Shown here: in pieces, positions 43,328 to 51,804 of the stretch
How positions within the stretch are numbered: the stretch's first letter is position 1
Layout: every line of letters begins with the position of its first letter
Assembly (NCBI GenBank): GCA_963695375.1
Contig: OY968767.1
Location: 1,736,001 to 1,800,000 of the forward strand
Source: JACCVL01 sp963695375
GTDB lineage: Bacteria; Actinomycetota; Actinomycetes; Propionibacteriales; Nocardioidaceae
Direction: 5' to 3'
Length of the DNA: 64,000 nucleotides
Notes under the pieces: model-generated
Database searches by the model: none
What the model saw: the letters and a program-made list of their open reading frames with translations, nothing else
Told to the model about the DNA's origin: nothing
Translations under genes and position numbers: made by a program

Positions 43328-43443
43328 GGAGGGGGCGGAAGGGAGGGGGCGGAAGGGAGAGGCGGAAGCCGGTGGCCAGCCCGTAGCATGGAGCGGTCCG
43401 TACGTCGCCGAGCCACAGGAGGACGGCCCCATCGGGGGCGCCG

Positions 43444-44532
43444 ATGTCCGAGAACACGACCGAGACCACGGTGCACCAGCACACGGTGATCGTGCCCTCC
43501 AGCATCCCGATGGTGTCGCTGCTCGGCCCGCGGGACGAGTTCCTCCGCATCGTCGAACGCGAGTTCGCCGCCGACATCCACTCTCGCGGCAACACGGTGA
43601 CCATCGCCGGGGAGCCGGCCGAGGCAGCCCTCGTGGAGCGGCTGCTCGACGAGATGGTCACGCTCATCCGGACCGGCCAGGGGCTGACCGCCGAGCTGGT
43701 CGAGCGGACCATCTCGATGCTGCGGACGGAGACCCAGGAACGGCCGGCCGATGTGCTGAGCCTGAACATCCTGTCCAACCGCGGCCGGACGATCCGCCCC
43801 AAGACGCTGAACCAGAAGCGCTACGTCGACGCGATCGACAAGCACACGATCGTCTTCGGGATCGGCCCCGCCGGCACCGGCAAGACGTACCTCGCGATGG
43901 CCAAGGCGGTGCAGGCCCTGCAGGCCAAGGAGGTCAACCGGATCATCCTGACCCGGCCGGCGGTCGAGGCCGGTGAGCGGCTCGGCTTCCTGCCCGGGAC
44001 GCTGAGCGAGAAGATCGACCCGTACCTCCGGCCGCTGTACGACGCGCTGCACGACATGCTCGATCCCGAGACCATCCCGAAGCTGCTCACCGCCGGGACC
44101 ATCGAGGTCGCCCCGCTGGCGTACATGCGGGGCCGCACCCTCAACGACGCCTTCATCATCTTGGACGAGGCGCAGAACACCTCGCCCGAGCAGATGAAGA
44201 TGTTCCTCACCCGGCTCGGCTTCGGCTCCCGGATGGTCGTCACCGGCGACGTCACCCAGGTGGACCTCCCCGACGGCACCCGGTCCGGCCTGCGGATCGT
44301 CCGCGACATCCTCGACGACGTCCGCGACGTGCACTTCTCCCTGCTGGGCGCGCACGACGTGGTGCGACACAAGCTGGTCGGTCGCATCGTCGCCGCTTAC
44401 GACAGCTACGAGGAGCAGCGCCGGATCGCCTTCGGCGACTCGCAGCACAGCGCCTTCGGCGACGGGAGCAAGGGGCCGCACGCCGGCGGTGGTGGTGCGC
44501 ACGGCACCTCCCGCGGACCGGGGCAGCGATGA
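43444..44532 (+). CDS. phoH: PhoH family ATPase
   Basis: A 362-residue protein with an N-terminal KH-like part (about 20-110), then the PhoH ATPase: GIGPAGTGKTYLAMAKAV (Walker A), ILTRPAVEAGERLGFLPGTLSEKIDPYLRPLYDAL, IILDEAQNTSPEQMKMFLTRLGFGSRMVVTGDVTQVDLP (Walker B and sensor). The last 30 residues are Gly/His-rich and unconserved. The family is linked to RNA metabolism, and phoH-ybeY coupling supports this. TAGCAT at 43384-43389 may be its -10 box. Its stop overlaps ybeY by four bases. Confidence 0.95.
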   Translation: MSENTTETTVHQHTVIVPSSIPMVSLLGPRDEFLRIVEREFAADIHSRGNTVTIAGEPAEAALVERLLDEMVTLIRTGQGLTAELVERTISMLRTETQERPADVLSLNILSNRGRTIRPKTLNQKRYVDAIDKHTIVFGIGPAGTGKTYLAMAKAVQALQAKEVNRIILTRPAVEAGERLGFLPGTLSEKIDPYLRPLYDALHDMLDPETIPKLLTAGTIEVAPLAYMRGRTLNDAFIILDEAQNTSPEQMKMFLTRLGFGSRMVVTGDVTQVDLPDGTRSGLRIVRDILDDVRDVHFSLLGAHDVVRHKLVGRIVAAYDSYEEQRRIAFGDSQHSAFGDGSKGPHAGGGGAHGTSRGPGQR

Positions 44533-45026
44533 GCGTCGAGGTGCTCGACGAGTCGGGCACCGACGTCGACGTCGCCGAGCTGGCCCGGTTGTCCCGCTTC
44601 GTGCTGGAGCGGATGCGGCTGCACCCGCGCACCGAGATGTGCCTGCGTCTGGTGGACGAGGAGACGATCAGCCGGCTCAACGAGCAGTGGATGGACGCCA
44701 GCGGACCGACCGACGTGCTCGCGTTCCCGATGGACGAGCTGACGCCGGGGCACGCCGACGGTGACGTCGAGGACCTGCCGGACGGCTACCTCGGCGACCT
44801 CGCGCTGTGCCCGACGGTTGCCGCCCGCCAAGCGGGCGAGCACGGCCACTCGGTGGCCGACGAGACCGGCCTGCTCACCGTGCACGGCATCCTGCACCTG
44901 CTGGGCTTCGACCACGCCGAGCCGGACGAGCACCGGGAGATGTTCGCGCTCCAGGCGCGGCTGCTCGCCGAGTGGCAGGGCGTCCGCGAGGGTCAGCCGC
45001 TCGCCGACGAGATGCCACCACGATGA
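44529..45026 (+). CDS. ybeY: Endoribonuclease YbeY (rRNA maturation)
   Basis: A 165-residue metallo-endoribonuclease with the zinc motif TVHGILHLLGFDHAEPDEH (H-x3-H-x5-H) near residue 117, plus LRLVDEETISRLNEQWMDASGPTDVLAFPMDE and YLGDLALCP. It acts in 16S rRNA 3' end maturation and ribosome quality control. ATGA overlaps on both sides (phoH and the CNNM gene) show tight translational coupling. Confidence 0.96.
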   Translation: MSVEVLDESGTDVDVAELARLSRFVLERMRLHPRTEMCLRLVDEETISRLNEQWMDASGPTDVLAFPMDELTPGHADGDVEDLPDGYLGDLALCPTVAARQAGEHGHSVADETGLLTVHGILHLLGFDHAEPDEHREMFALQARLLAEWQGVREGQPLADEMPPR

Positions 45027-46477
45027 GCGGAGGCCAAGCCTGGCAGGTGGATGCCTGGCTGCTCGGTATCGCCGGCGGGCTCGTCGTCCTGGCGGGTCTG
45101 CTGGCCAGCGCCGAGGCCGCCCTGTCGTCGTTCTCCAAGGCCCGCGCCGCCGAGCTGGCGCGCGAGGAGCGGCGGGGCGCGCGGCGACTGCTGACGGTGG
45201 CGGAGGACCCACCCCGCTACCTGAACTCGGTGCTGCTGCTGCGCATGGTCGCGGAGACTGCCGCCGTCGTCCTGGTCGCGCTGGTCGTCGCCGACGCCGT
45301 CGATTCCTGGATTCAGCGCATCCTGATCGCGGCCGGCGTCATGGTCGTGATCTCGTACGTCGTGATCGGGGTCGCGCCGCGCACCCTGGGCCGCCAGCAC
45401 GCGGAACGGGTGGCGCTGTGGGCGGCCGGACCCGCGGTCGCCACCGCACGGGTGCTCGGTCCGATCGCCCGGGTGCTGATCCTGGTCGGGAACGCCCTGA
45501 CCCCGGGCAAGGGGTTCGCCGAGGGCCCGTTCGCCTCCGAGGCCGAGCTGCGCGAGATGGTCGACCTCGCGGAGCAGAGTGCGCTGATCGAGTCTGGCGA
45601 GCGCCAGATGATCCACTCGGTCTTCGAGCTCGGCGACACCCTGGTCCGCGAGGTGATGGTCCCCCGGACCGACATGGTGGTCATCGAGCGGCACAAGACG
45701 CTCCGCCAGGCGATGTCACTCGCGCTGCGCTCCGGCTACAGCCGGATCCCGGTGGTGGGGGACAACCTCGACGACGTCGTCGGCATGGCCTACCTCAAGG
45801 ACGTGGTCCGACGCGTCTTCGACAATCACGACGCCGAGTCCACCGAGCGGATCGAGAAGGTGATGCGCTCGTGCCTGTTCGTGCCGGACTCGAAGCCGGT
45901 GGACGGGTTGCTGCGGGAGATGCAGACCCAGCGGATGCACGTCGCGGTGGTCGTGGACGAGTACGGCGGCACCGCCGGGATGGTGACGATCGAGGACATC
46001 CTGGAGGAGATCGTCGGTGAGATCACCGACGAGTACGACGTGGAGCCGGACGCCGTCGAGCGGCTCCCCAACGGCGTGGTCCGGGTGAGCGCGCGGTTCC
46101 CCATCGACGACCTCGGGGACCTGTTCGGGGTGCCGGTGGACGACGAGGACGTGGACTCGGTGGGCGGTCTGCTGGCCAAGCATCTCGGCCGGGTCCCGAT
46201 CGCCGGCAGTGTCGTCGAGGTCGAGGGCCTGCGGCTCGAGGCGCAGGCACCGGTCGGGCGGCGGAACCGGATCGGTGCGGTGCTCGTGCAGCGGATGGAG
46301 CCCGGGGAGGGTGGAGACGAGCCCGTCGGTCCCGGTGGTGATCAGGCCGTCGGTGCCGCCGACCGGCCGGCGGACGACGCCGACGGCGGGCCGGCCGCGA
46401 ACGGCAGCGGCTCGGCTGCCGACTCCGACGCCGCCGGCTCCACCCCGGCGGACGAGATGACGCGGGTCAATCCGTGA
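45023..46477 (+). CDS. Hemolysin-family CNNM/CBS-domain membrane protein
   Basis: A 484-residue protein with a CNNM (DUF21) domain of about four membrane helices in residues 1-150 (LLASAEAALSSFSKARAAELA at the start), a linker ELREMVDLAEQSALIESGERQMIHSVFELGDTLVREVMVPRTDM leading into the paired CBS domains, then a CorC_HlyC domain (YDVEPDAVERLPNGVVRVSARFPIDDLGDLFG). These proteins are linked to Mg2+/Co2+ transport. The last 60 residues are an acidic low-complexity tail. The start overlaps the ybeY stop. Confidence 0.93.
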   Translation: MSGGQAWQVDAWLLGIAGGLVVLAGLLASAEAALSSFSKARAAELAREERRGARRLLTVAEDPPRYLNSVLLLRMVAETAAVVLVALVVADAVDSWIQRILIAAGVMVVISYVVIGVAPRTLGRQHAERVALWAAGPAVATARVLGPIARVLILVGNALTPGKGFAEGPFASEAELREMVDLAEQSALIESGERQMIHSVFELGDTLVREVMVPRTDMVVIERHKTLRQAMSLALRSGYSRIPVVGDNLDDVVGMAYLKDVVRRVFDNHDAESTERIEKVMRSCLFVPDSKPVDGLLREMQTQRMHVAVVVDEYGGTAGMVTIEDILEEIVGEITDEYDVEPDAVERLPNGVVRVSARFPIDDLGDLFGVPVDDEDVDSVGGLLAKHLGRVPIAGSVVEVEGLRLEAQAPVGRRNRIGAVLVQRMEPGEGGDEPVGPGGDQAVGAADRPADDADGGPAANGSGSAADSDAAGSTPADEMTRVNP

Positions 46478-46497
46478 CCTCGCGGTGGCGGTGAGCG

Positions 46498-46842
46498 GTG
46501 GACGGGCCGCAGGACCCTGAGGACCGCAAGCTGCTGGTGTTGGCCCGGAGCAGCCGCACCCGCAGCGGCAGCGCGCAGGGCGCCGCCGTCCGCGACCTCG
46601 ACGGCCGCACCTACACCGCCTCGACCGTCGAGCTCGGCCGGCTGCGGCTCTCGGCGTTGGCGCTGGCCACGGCGATGGCGGCCTCGTCCGGGGCGCGCGG
46701 GCTGGAGGCTGCCGCGGTGGTCGGTGACGACGTCGCGGTGGCTCCCGACGACCTGGCGGTGGTGGCCGCGCTCGCCGGAGACGACGTCCCGATCTGGGCG
46801 GGTGGTGCCGACGGTCGGCCGGTCGCCCGGATGACGACGTGA
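46498..46842 (+). CDS. Cytidine-deaminase-like protein lacking the zinc site
   Basis: A 114-residue protein between the CNNM gene and era, the position of the small cdd-like gene in other actinobacteria. The fold can be followed: LLVLARSSRTRSGSAQGAAVRDLDGRTYTASTVELGRLRLSALALATAMAASSG mirrors a cytidine deaminase, but the zinc-binding C/H-A-E is replaced by SAL and no PCxxC follows. It therefore cannot be a normal zinc deaminase; it may be structural or regulatory. The GTG start is 20 bases after the CNNM stop, and the stop overlaps era (GTGA). Confidence 0.78.
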   Translation: MDGPQDPEDRKLLVLARSSRTRSGSAQGAAVRDLDGRTYTASTVELGRLRLSALALATAMAASSGARGLEAAAVVGDDVAVAPDDLAVVAALAGDDVPIWAGGADGRPVARMTT

Positions 46843-47783
46843 CCGCCGCGCAGCCGGACCCGGCTCGGGACGGCTTTCGCAGCGGGTTCGCGTGCTTCGT
46901 CGGGCGGCCGAACGTCGGCAAGTCCACGCTCACCAATGCGCTGGTCGGTGCCAAGGTCGCCATCACCTCGTCCCGCCCCCAGACCACCCGGCACGCGGTG
47001 CGCGGCCTGGTGCATCGACCGGACAGTCAGCTCGTCGTCGTGGACACGCCCGGCCTGCACCGGCCCCGCACGCTGCTCGGCGAGCGGCTCAACGACCTGG
47101 TCCGGAGCACCTGGGCCGAGGTCGACGTCATCGGGGTGTGCCTGCCGTGCGACCAGCGGATCGGCCCGGGCGACCGCTACCTGGTCGGCGAGGTGGCCCG
47201 GCTGCGCCGCCGCCCGGTGTTCGCCGTCGCGACCAAGACCGACCTGGTCCGGCCGGACCGGATCGCCGAGCAGTTGACCGCCATCGCTGCGCTGGGCGAT
47301 CGGGCCGGGGTGGAGTGGGACGAGATCGTGCCCGTTTCCGCGGCGAACGGGGACAACGTCGGCCTGCTCGCGGACCTGCTCGCCGGCCGGCTGCCAGCCG
47401 GCCCGGCGCTGTACCCCGAGGGTGACCTGACCGACGAGCCGGAGGAGACGCTCGTCGCCGAGTTGATCCGCGAGGCGGCGCTCGAGGGGGTCCGGGACGA
47501 GCTGCCGCACTCGATCGCCGTCGTGGTCGAGGAGATGGGGCTGCGCGAGGACCGCGACCCGGACCGGCCGCTGCTGGACGTCCGTGCCCACGTCTTCGTC
47601 GAACGAGACAGTCAGAAGCCGATCGTGATCGGCCACCGAGGGGCGCGCCTGAAGGAGATCGGCAGCCGCTCTCGAGGACAGATCGAACGCATCCTCGGGA
47701 CACCGGTCTACCTCGACCTGCACGTCAAAGTGGCCAAGGACTGGCAGCGAGACCCACGGCAGCTGCGCCGGCTCGGCTTCTGA
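46839..47783 (+). CDS. era: GTPase Era
   Basis: A 314-residue GTPase for 30S assembly. CFVGRPNVGKSTLTNALVGAKVAITSSRPQTTRHAVRG contains G1 and G2, VDTPGLHRPRTLLGERLND is G3, and TKTDLVRP is G4. A C-terminal KH domain has VFVERDSQKPIVIGHRGARLKEIGSRSRGQIERILGTPVYLDLHVKV. It starts at the GTG overlapping the preceding stop and ends the phoH-ybeY-CNNM-cdd-era operon. Confidence 0.97.
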   Translation: MTAAQPDPARDGFRSGFACFVGRPNVGKSTLTNALVGAKVAITSSRPQTTRHAVRGLVHRPDSQLVVVDTPGLHRPRTLLGERLNDLVRSTWAEVDVIGVCLPCDQRIGPGDRYLVGEVARLRRRPVFAVATKTDLVRPDRIAEQLTAIAALGDRAGVEWDEIVPVSAANGDNVGLLADLLAGRLPAGPALYPEGDLTDEPEETLVAELIREAALEGVRDELPHSIAVVVEEMGLREDRDPDRPLLDVRAHVFVERDSQKPIVIGHRGARLKEIGSRSRGQIERILGTPVYLDLHVKVAKDWQRDPRQLRRLGF

Positions 47784-47810
47784 GTCCGTCCCCTCCTCGC
47801 CCCCGGCGGG

Positions 47811-48766
47811 TCAGGCGCGCGTCTCGGCGAAGCAGAGCACGAACCGCTGGCCGCCGGCCCAGGTGGACCGGGTCGGCCGCAGCCAGCCGTAGTCGAAGCT
47901 CTCCAGCGGGTCGTCGAGCTCCGCCCGGACGTCGGCCGCGCACAGTCCGCGGGCCCGGTCGAGCACGGTCCGGTCACCGGGGTAGCCGTCGCCTCTCGCG
48001 CCCAGCCGGTGCGCGGAGACGCCCCGCCAGTCGTGCGGCCCGCGGCACAGCACCTGTTCCTGGTCGGCACCGAGCGGTCCGTCGACGCACACCGCCCACT
48101 CGGCCACGCCGCTGCCGGTGAGCAGCCGCTCGGTCGTGCGGGGCAGCTCGGCGAGCCGGCCGGGTCGGACCGTGCCGAAGGTGTCACAGCGGTACCAGCG
48201 CGCCCCGGCGGCGACGTCCGCGGCCGGCGGCACCGCGACGACGTAGGCCATCATGCTCAGCTCGTAGTCCGCCTCGCTGCCGCCGAGCCAGCCGATCAGC
48301 GCTGACCGGCAGTCCGGGGCGGTCGCTCGAGAGACCGCCTCCACGTCGACCGAGCCGGCCGCGCTCACCCAGTCGTCCTCGAGCCGGCCCACGGCGAAGG
48401 TCTGGCCGGTCGCGTCGCCGCAGGCAACCGGATCCGGGGACGCCTCGGTGACCGCGCGTCCGGTGTCTGCCCACGCCAGGTCGCGGCAGTCGCCGACCGC
48501 GGGCCGCGGGCTGGCCGGGTCGCTGGTCTCGGGGCTGGTTTCGGGACTGGTCTCGGCGGCTGCGTCGGCGTGCTCGGCGTGCTCGGCGTGCTCGGCGTGG
48601 TGGACGTGGGCGTCCCGGTGCCCGGCGTGGCGCCGTCGCCGTCCGCGACCGGGGCGGTGGACGGGCCGGTGCAGGAGGACAGCCCCAGCAGCAACGCGGG
48701 CAGCAGCCCGAGCACGACACCGAGCCGGTCGCGAGCGCCCGTTCCGGTGCTGGGGAACGGGGGCAC
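47811..48766 (-). CDS. Septum-formation-like lipoprotein, frameshifted in this sequence
   Basis: Two frames are needed. The first (ATG at 48766) gives a lipoprotein signal peptide, VVLGLLPALLLGLSSC, and a Thr/Pro linker (TPTSTTPSTPSTPSTPTQ). The second gives SPRPAVGDCRDLAW, VACGDATGQTFAVGRLEDDW, WYRCDTFGTV, VLCRGPHDWRGV and RFVLCFAETRA, a cysteine-rich exported domain resembling the septum formation family (PF13845). The switch lies between about 48480 and 48600, within a 9-bp tandem repeat and Pro-rich linker. The second frame has no good start of its own, so I read this as one gene broken by a one-base indel, either real or an error. It converges with era. Confidence 0.65.
48566..48600 (+). 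repeat. 9-bp tandem repeat in the septum-formation-like lipoprotein gene
   Basis: CGGCGTGCT is repeated at 48566-48574, 48575-48583 and 48584-48592, with a partial copy to 48600. On the coding (minus) strand it encodes Ser-Thr-Pro units of the linker. It falls where the reading frame of the gene changes. Confidence 0.9.
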
Positions 48767-48817
48767 GACGGGACCTCTCGACGGTGGCAGGAGCCCGCCG
48801 AGTGTAGGCGGCCCGCC

Positions 48818-49837
48818 TCAGTCCAGGTCGCGCTGCACCACCATCCCGCGGCCCACCACCTGGCAGCCGATCGCGTCGTTGACCGCGATCATGTGCGTGT
48901 TCGACTCGGCGTTCCACGTGTCGATGTGGTGCAGCTGCGGCTCGCTCGCCGCCAGCCGCCGCAGCATCGCCACCTTCAGTCGCAGCCCGAGCCGGTGCCC
49001 GCGGTGGCTGGAGATGACGGCGGTGTCCTCCTGCCAGGCCACCTGCGGCCGGTCCTCCTCGACGCACACCACGGTGTGCCCGCCGAGCGCGCCGTCGCTG
49101 GTGCGGCGGGCCAGCAGCCGGTGCAATCGGATCTTCCGTGCGCTCATCGCCTGTTGGTACGCGTGGAACCGCTCGACCGGCCACTGGTCGTCGTCGATCT
49201 GCAGGTCGTCCAGCGGTGCGTCGTTGATGGCCGTGTGCACGGCCAGCAGGTCGGGGACGAGGTGCTCCGGGGCGGGATTGGGCAGGTCCACGAGCTCGTA
49301 GTCCGCGGAGGCCGCCTCGGCCTCCGACAGCAGCTCGGTCAGCCGGGCCTGGTCGAGCTCGGCGATCACCAGCCGTCGGTTTGCCGCGATGCTCGCGACC
49401 GTGAAGCCATGCCGCTCCCAGAACCCGGCCTGGTAGCTGTCGAGCCAGGCCTCGCCGAGCAGCCGGATGCGTCCCTCGGCCCGGGCCCGGTCCACGGCCC
49501 GGTCGAGAAGCGCCTCCCCGACCCCTCGGTCCCGGTGCTCGGGATGGGTCTGCAGGCTCAGGAAGACGACGCCGGGGTTGTCCCAGCGGCTCGCGTGCAG
49601 CTCGACGGCTCCCACCATGGCGTCCCCGGACCAGGCGACGAACAGCCCGTGCGTCCCCTCCAGGTCGTGGCCGTAGGCATGCCGCAGCTTCTCGTTCCGC
49701 CCGCTGACCGGATCGACGTGCGGGGCATCCACCGCCTCGGCGGCGTTGACCAGCGCGGCCAGGCCGGCCGCGTCGTGGTCGGAGAGCGCCGTCGGGTCCA
49801 GCTCACTGACGGCTACCTCCGCGGTGGTGGTGCTCAC
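48818..49837 (-). CDS. GNAT family N-acetyltransferase with two GNAT-like domains
   Basis: A 339-residue protein. The N-terminal domain (about 1-165) has VFLSLQTHPEHRDRGVGEALLDRAVDRARAEG, the acetyl-CoA pyrophosphate-binding motif, followed by FWERHGFTV. The C-terminal half (about 185-339) repeats the fold with TAVISSHRGHRLGLRLKVAMLRRL and NTHMIAVNDAIGCQVVGRG. Tandem-GNAT proteins of this size are common in actinobacteria (mycothiol synthase is one); this one shows no mycothiol-specific features I can rely on. It starts at a GTG and is divergent from the leuA leader. Confidence 0.88.
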   Translation of the reverse strand: MSTTTAEVAVSELDPTALSDHDAAGLAALVNAAEAVDAPHVDPVSGRNEKLRHAYGHDLEGTHGLFVAWSGDAMVGAVELHASRWDNPGVVFLSLQTHPEHRDRGVGEALLDRAVDRARAEGRIRLLGEAWLDSYQAGFWERHGFTVASIAANRRLVIAELDQARLTELLSEAEAASADYELVDLPNPAPEHLVPDLLAVHTAINDAPLDDLQIDDDQWPVERFHAYQQAMSARKIRLHRLLARRTSDGALGGHTVVCVEEDRPQVAWQEDTAVISSHRGHRLGLRLKVAMLRRLAASEPQLHHIDTWNAESNTHMIAVNDAIGCQVVGRGMVVQRDLD

Positions 49838-49892
49838 CCATAGAGGAAACCATCAGCCGTTCGCACAGTCGACCGACTTTCCGCCGGTGGGC

Positions 49893-50037
49893 TAGGCTTG
49901 GCGTCCTATGCGCGTGGCACGTCTTCTCCTTGTGCGCCGCGGCGAGGCCTGACCAGGCCGGAACCTCGCCGCGGAGTCGCCTGCTGCGCCGGTCGCCCGA
50001 CCGCCCCGACCCGGGGACCCGCACCGAGGAGCCCATC
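49893..50037 (+). promoter_or_regulatory. leuA leader with Leu-codon attenuator
   Basis: TAGGCT (49893-49898) precedes a short frame with three consecutive Leu codons (49923-49931). CCGCGGCGAGG (49937-49947) and CCTCGCCGCGG (49964-49974) form an 11-bp perfect stem with a nested GGCCT/AGGCC, and CGGTCG-CC-CGACCG follows further on. There is no U-tract, so control could be by Rho, by later termination or by translation. The layout matches predicted leucine attenuators of actinobacterial leuA. Confidence 0.8.
49908..49952 (+). CDS. leuA leader peptide (MRVARLLLVRRGEA)
   Basis: A 14-residue frame, ATG 49908 to TGA 49950-49952, with Leu codons CTT CTC CTT in a row. CTT is rare in the surrounding genes, which makes three clustered pyrimidine-ended Leu codons telling. 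Its end overlaps the left arm of the leader stem, as expected if ribosome position sets the RNA fold. Confidence 0.8.
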   Translation: MRVARLLLVRRGEA

Positions 50038-51744
50038 GTGGCCATCCACCCGCAACGACCCAGCGGCATGCCGTACCAGCGCTATCGCGCGTTCCCGCCC
50101 GTCGACCTGCCAGACCGCACCTGGCCGCACCGGAGCATGGACCGGGTGCCCCGGTGGCTGTCCACCGACCTGCGGGACGGCAACCAGGCCCTGATCGACC
50201 CGATGACCCCGGTCCGCAAGCAGCGCATGTTCGAGCTGCTCGTGGCGATGGGCTACAAGGAGATCGAGGTCGGCTTCCCCGCGGCCAGCCAGGCCGACTT
50301 CGACTTCGTGCGGATGCTCGTCGAGTCCGAGCTGGTCCCGCCCGACGTGACGATCTCCGTGCTCACCCAGGCCCGCGAGGACCTGATCGAGCGCACCGTG
50401 CAGTCCCTGGTCGGGGCCGCGAACGCCAACGTGCATCTCTACAACGCGACCGCGCCGCTGTTCCGCCGGGTGGTGTTCGGGGTGGACCGGGACGAGTGCC
50501 GGGCGATCGCGGTCCGCGGCACCGAGATGGTGCTGAAGTACGCCGACGACTATCTGGCCGGCACCTCGTTCGGTTACCAGTACTCGCCGGAGATCTTCAC
50601 CGGCACCGAGCTGGACTTCGCCGTCGACGTCTGCGAGGCGGTGTCGGACACCTGGGAGCCCGGACCGGGACGGGAGATCATCCTGAACCTGCCCGCCACC
50701 GTCGAGATGTCCACGCCGAACGTGTACGCCGACCAGATCGAGTGGTTCGGCCGCCAGCTCACCCGGCGCGAGCACTCGGTCATCTCGCTGCACCCGCACA
50801 ACGACCGCGGGACCGCGGTGGCGGCGACCGAGCTCGCGGTGATGGCGGGGGCGGACCGGGTCGAGGGCTGCTTGTTCGGGCACGGCGAGCGGACCGGGAA
50901 CGTCTGCCTGGTCACGCTGGGCATGAACCTGTTCAGCCAGGGGATCGACCCGATGATCGACTTCTCCGACATCGACGAGATCCGCCGTACGGTCGAGTAC
51001 TGCACCCAGCTGCCGGTGCATCCGCGGCACCCGTATGCCGGTGACCTCGTCTACACCGCCTTCTCGGGGTCGCACCAGGATGCGATCAAGAAGGGGCTGG
51101 AGGCGCTCGAACGCGAGGCCGCCGAGGCCGGCGTCCCGGTGCGCGAGCACCCCTGGGAGGCGCCGTACCTGCCGATCGACCCGCACGACGTCGGCCGCAC
51201 CTACGAGGCGGTGATCCGGGTCAACAGCCAGTCCGGCAAGGGCGGCGTCGCGTACGTGATGAAGGCCGAGCACAAGTTCGACCTGCCGCGGCGGCTCCAG
51301 ATCGAGTTCAGCCGGGTGGTCCAGGCGCTCACCGACACCGACGGTGGGGAGGTGTCGTCGGAGACGATCTGGCAGGTCTTCAGCGCCGAGTACCTCGCGA
51401 CCGACGACCGGTTGCGGTTGAACTCGGTGCACACGTCGGCGGCCGCGGGAGAGCGGGACGCGCTCGCCGTGAACGTCTACGTCGACGGGCAGCCGCGGAC
51501 CCTGCACGGCCAGGGCAACGGGCCGATCGCGGCGTTCGTGAACGCGCTGACCGAGGTGGACGTGGACGTCCGGGTGCTCGACTACGCCGAGCATGCGCTG
51601 TCCGCGGGCGGGGACGCCCGGGCCGCGGCCTACGTGGAGTGCGCGATCGGGGACCAGGTGCTGTGGGGAGTCGGGGTGGACCCGAACATCGTCACCGCGT
51701 CGCTGCGGGCGGTGCTGTCCGCGGTCAACCGCGCCGACCGCTGA
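50038..51744 (+). CDS. leuA: 2-isopropylmalate synthase
   Basis: A 568-residue enzyme of the long actinobacterial LeuA type, first committed step of leucine synthesis from 2-ketoisovalerate and acetyl-CoA. STDLRDGNQALIDPM holds the metal and substrate residues, ISLHPHNDRGTAVAATELAVMAGADRVEGCLFGHGERTGN the metal-binding histidines and catalytic loop, and GGDARAAAYVECAIG lies in the C-terminal Leu-binding regulatory domain. The GTG at 50038 follows GAGGAG. An attenuator leader precedes it. It ends 15 bases before a 46-base hairpin shared with the convergent methyltransferase gene. Confidence 0.96.
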   Translation: MAIHPQRPSGMPYQRYRAFPPVDLPDRTWPHRSMDRVPRWLSTDLRDGNQALIDPMTPVRKQRMFELLVAMGYKEIEVGFPAASQADFDFVRMLVESELVPPDVTISVLTQAREDLIERTVQSLVGAANANVHLYNATAPLFRRVVFGVDRDECRAIAVRGTEMVLKYADDYLAGTSFGYQYSPEIFTGTELDFAVDVCEAVSDTWEPGPGREIILNLPATVEMSTPNVYADQIEWFGRQLTRREHSVISLHPHNDRGTAVAATELAVMAGADRVEGCLFGHGERTGNVCLVTLGMNLFSQGIDPMIDFSDIDEIRRTVEYCTQLPVHPRHPYAGDLVYTAFSGSHQDAIKKGLEALEREAAEAGVPVREHPWEAPYLPIDPHDVGRTYEAVIRVNSQSGKGGVAYVMKAEHKFDLPRRLQIEFSRVVQALTDTDGGEVSSETIWQVFSAEYLATDDRLRLNSVHTSAAAGERDALAVNVYVDGQPRTLHGQGNGPIAAFVNALTEVDVDVRVLDYAEHALSAGGDARAAAYVECAIGDQVLWGVGVDPNIVTASLRAVLSAVNRADR

Positions 51745-51758
51745 CCCCCCGCCCCACG

Positions 51759-51804
51759 GTCCACGATCCGCGACTTCTGCATGCAAAAGTCGCGGATCGT
51801 GGAC
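51759..51804. repeat. 46-base perfect hairpin of the CGCGGATCGTGG repeat family
   Basis: An 18-bp left arm (51759-51776) and right arm (51787-51804) are exact reverse complements around CTGCATGCAA. Each half is a copy of the unit seen at 43275-43327, now in head-to-head form. It lies exactly between the convergent leuA and methyltransferase genes and touches the latter's stop. It may act as a two-way barrier to read-through although it lacks T-runs. Confidence 0.9.
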
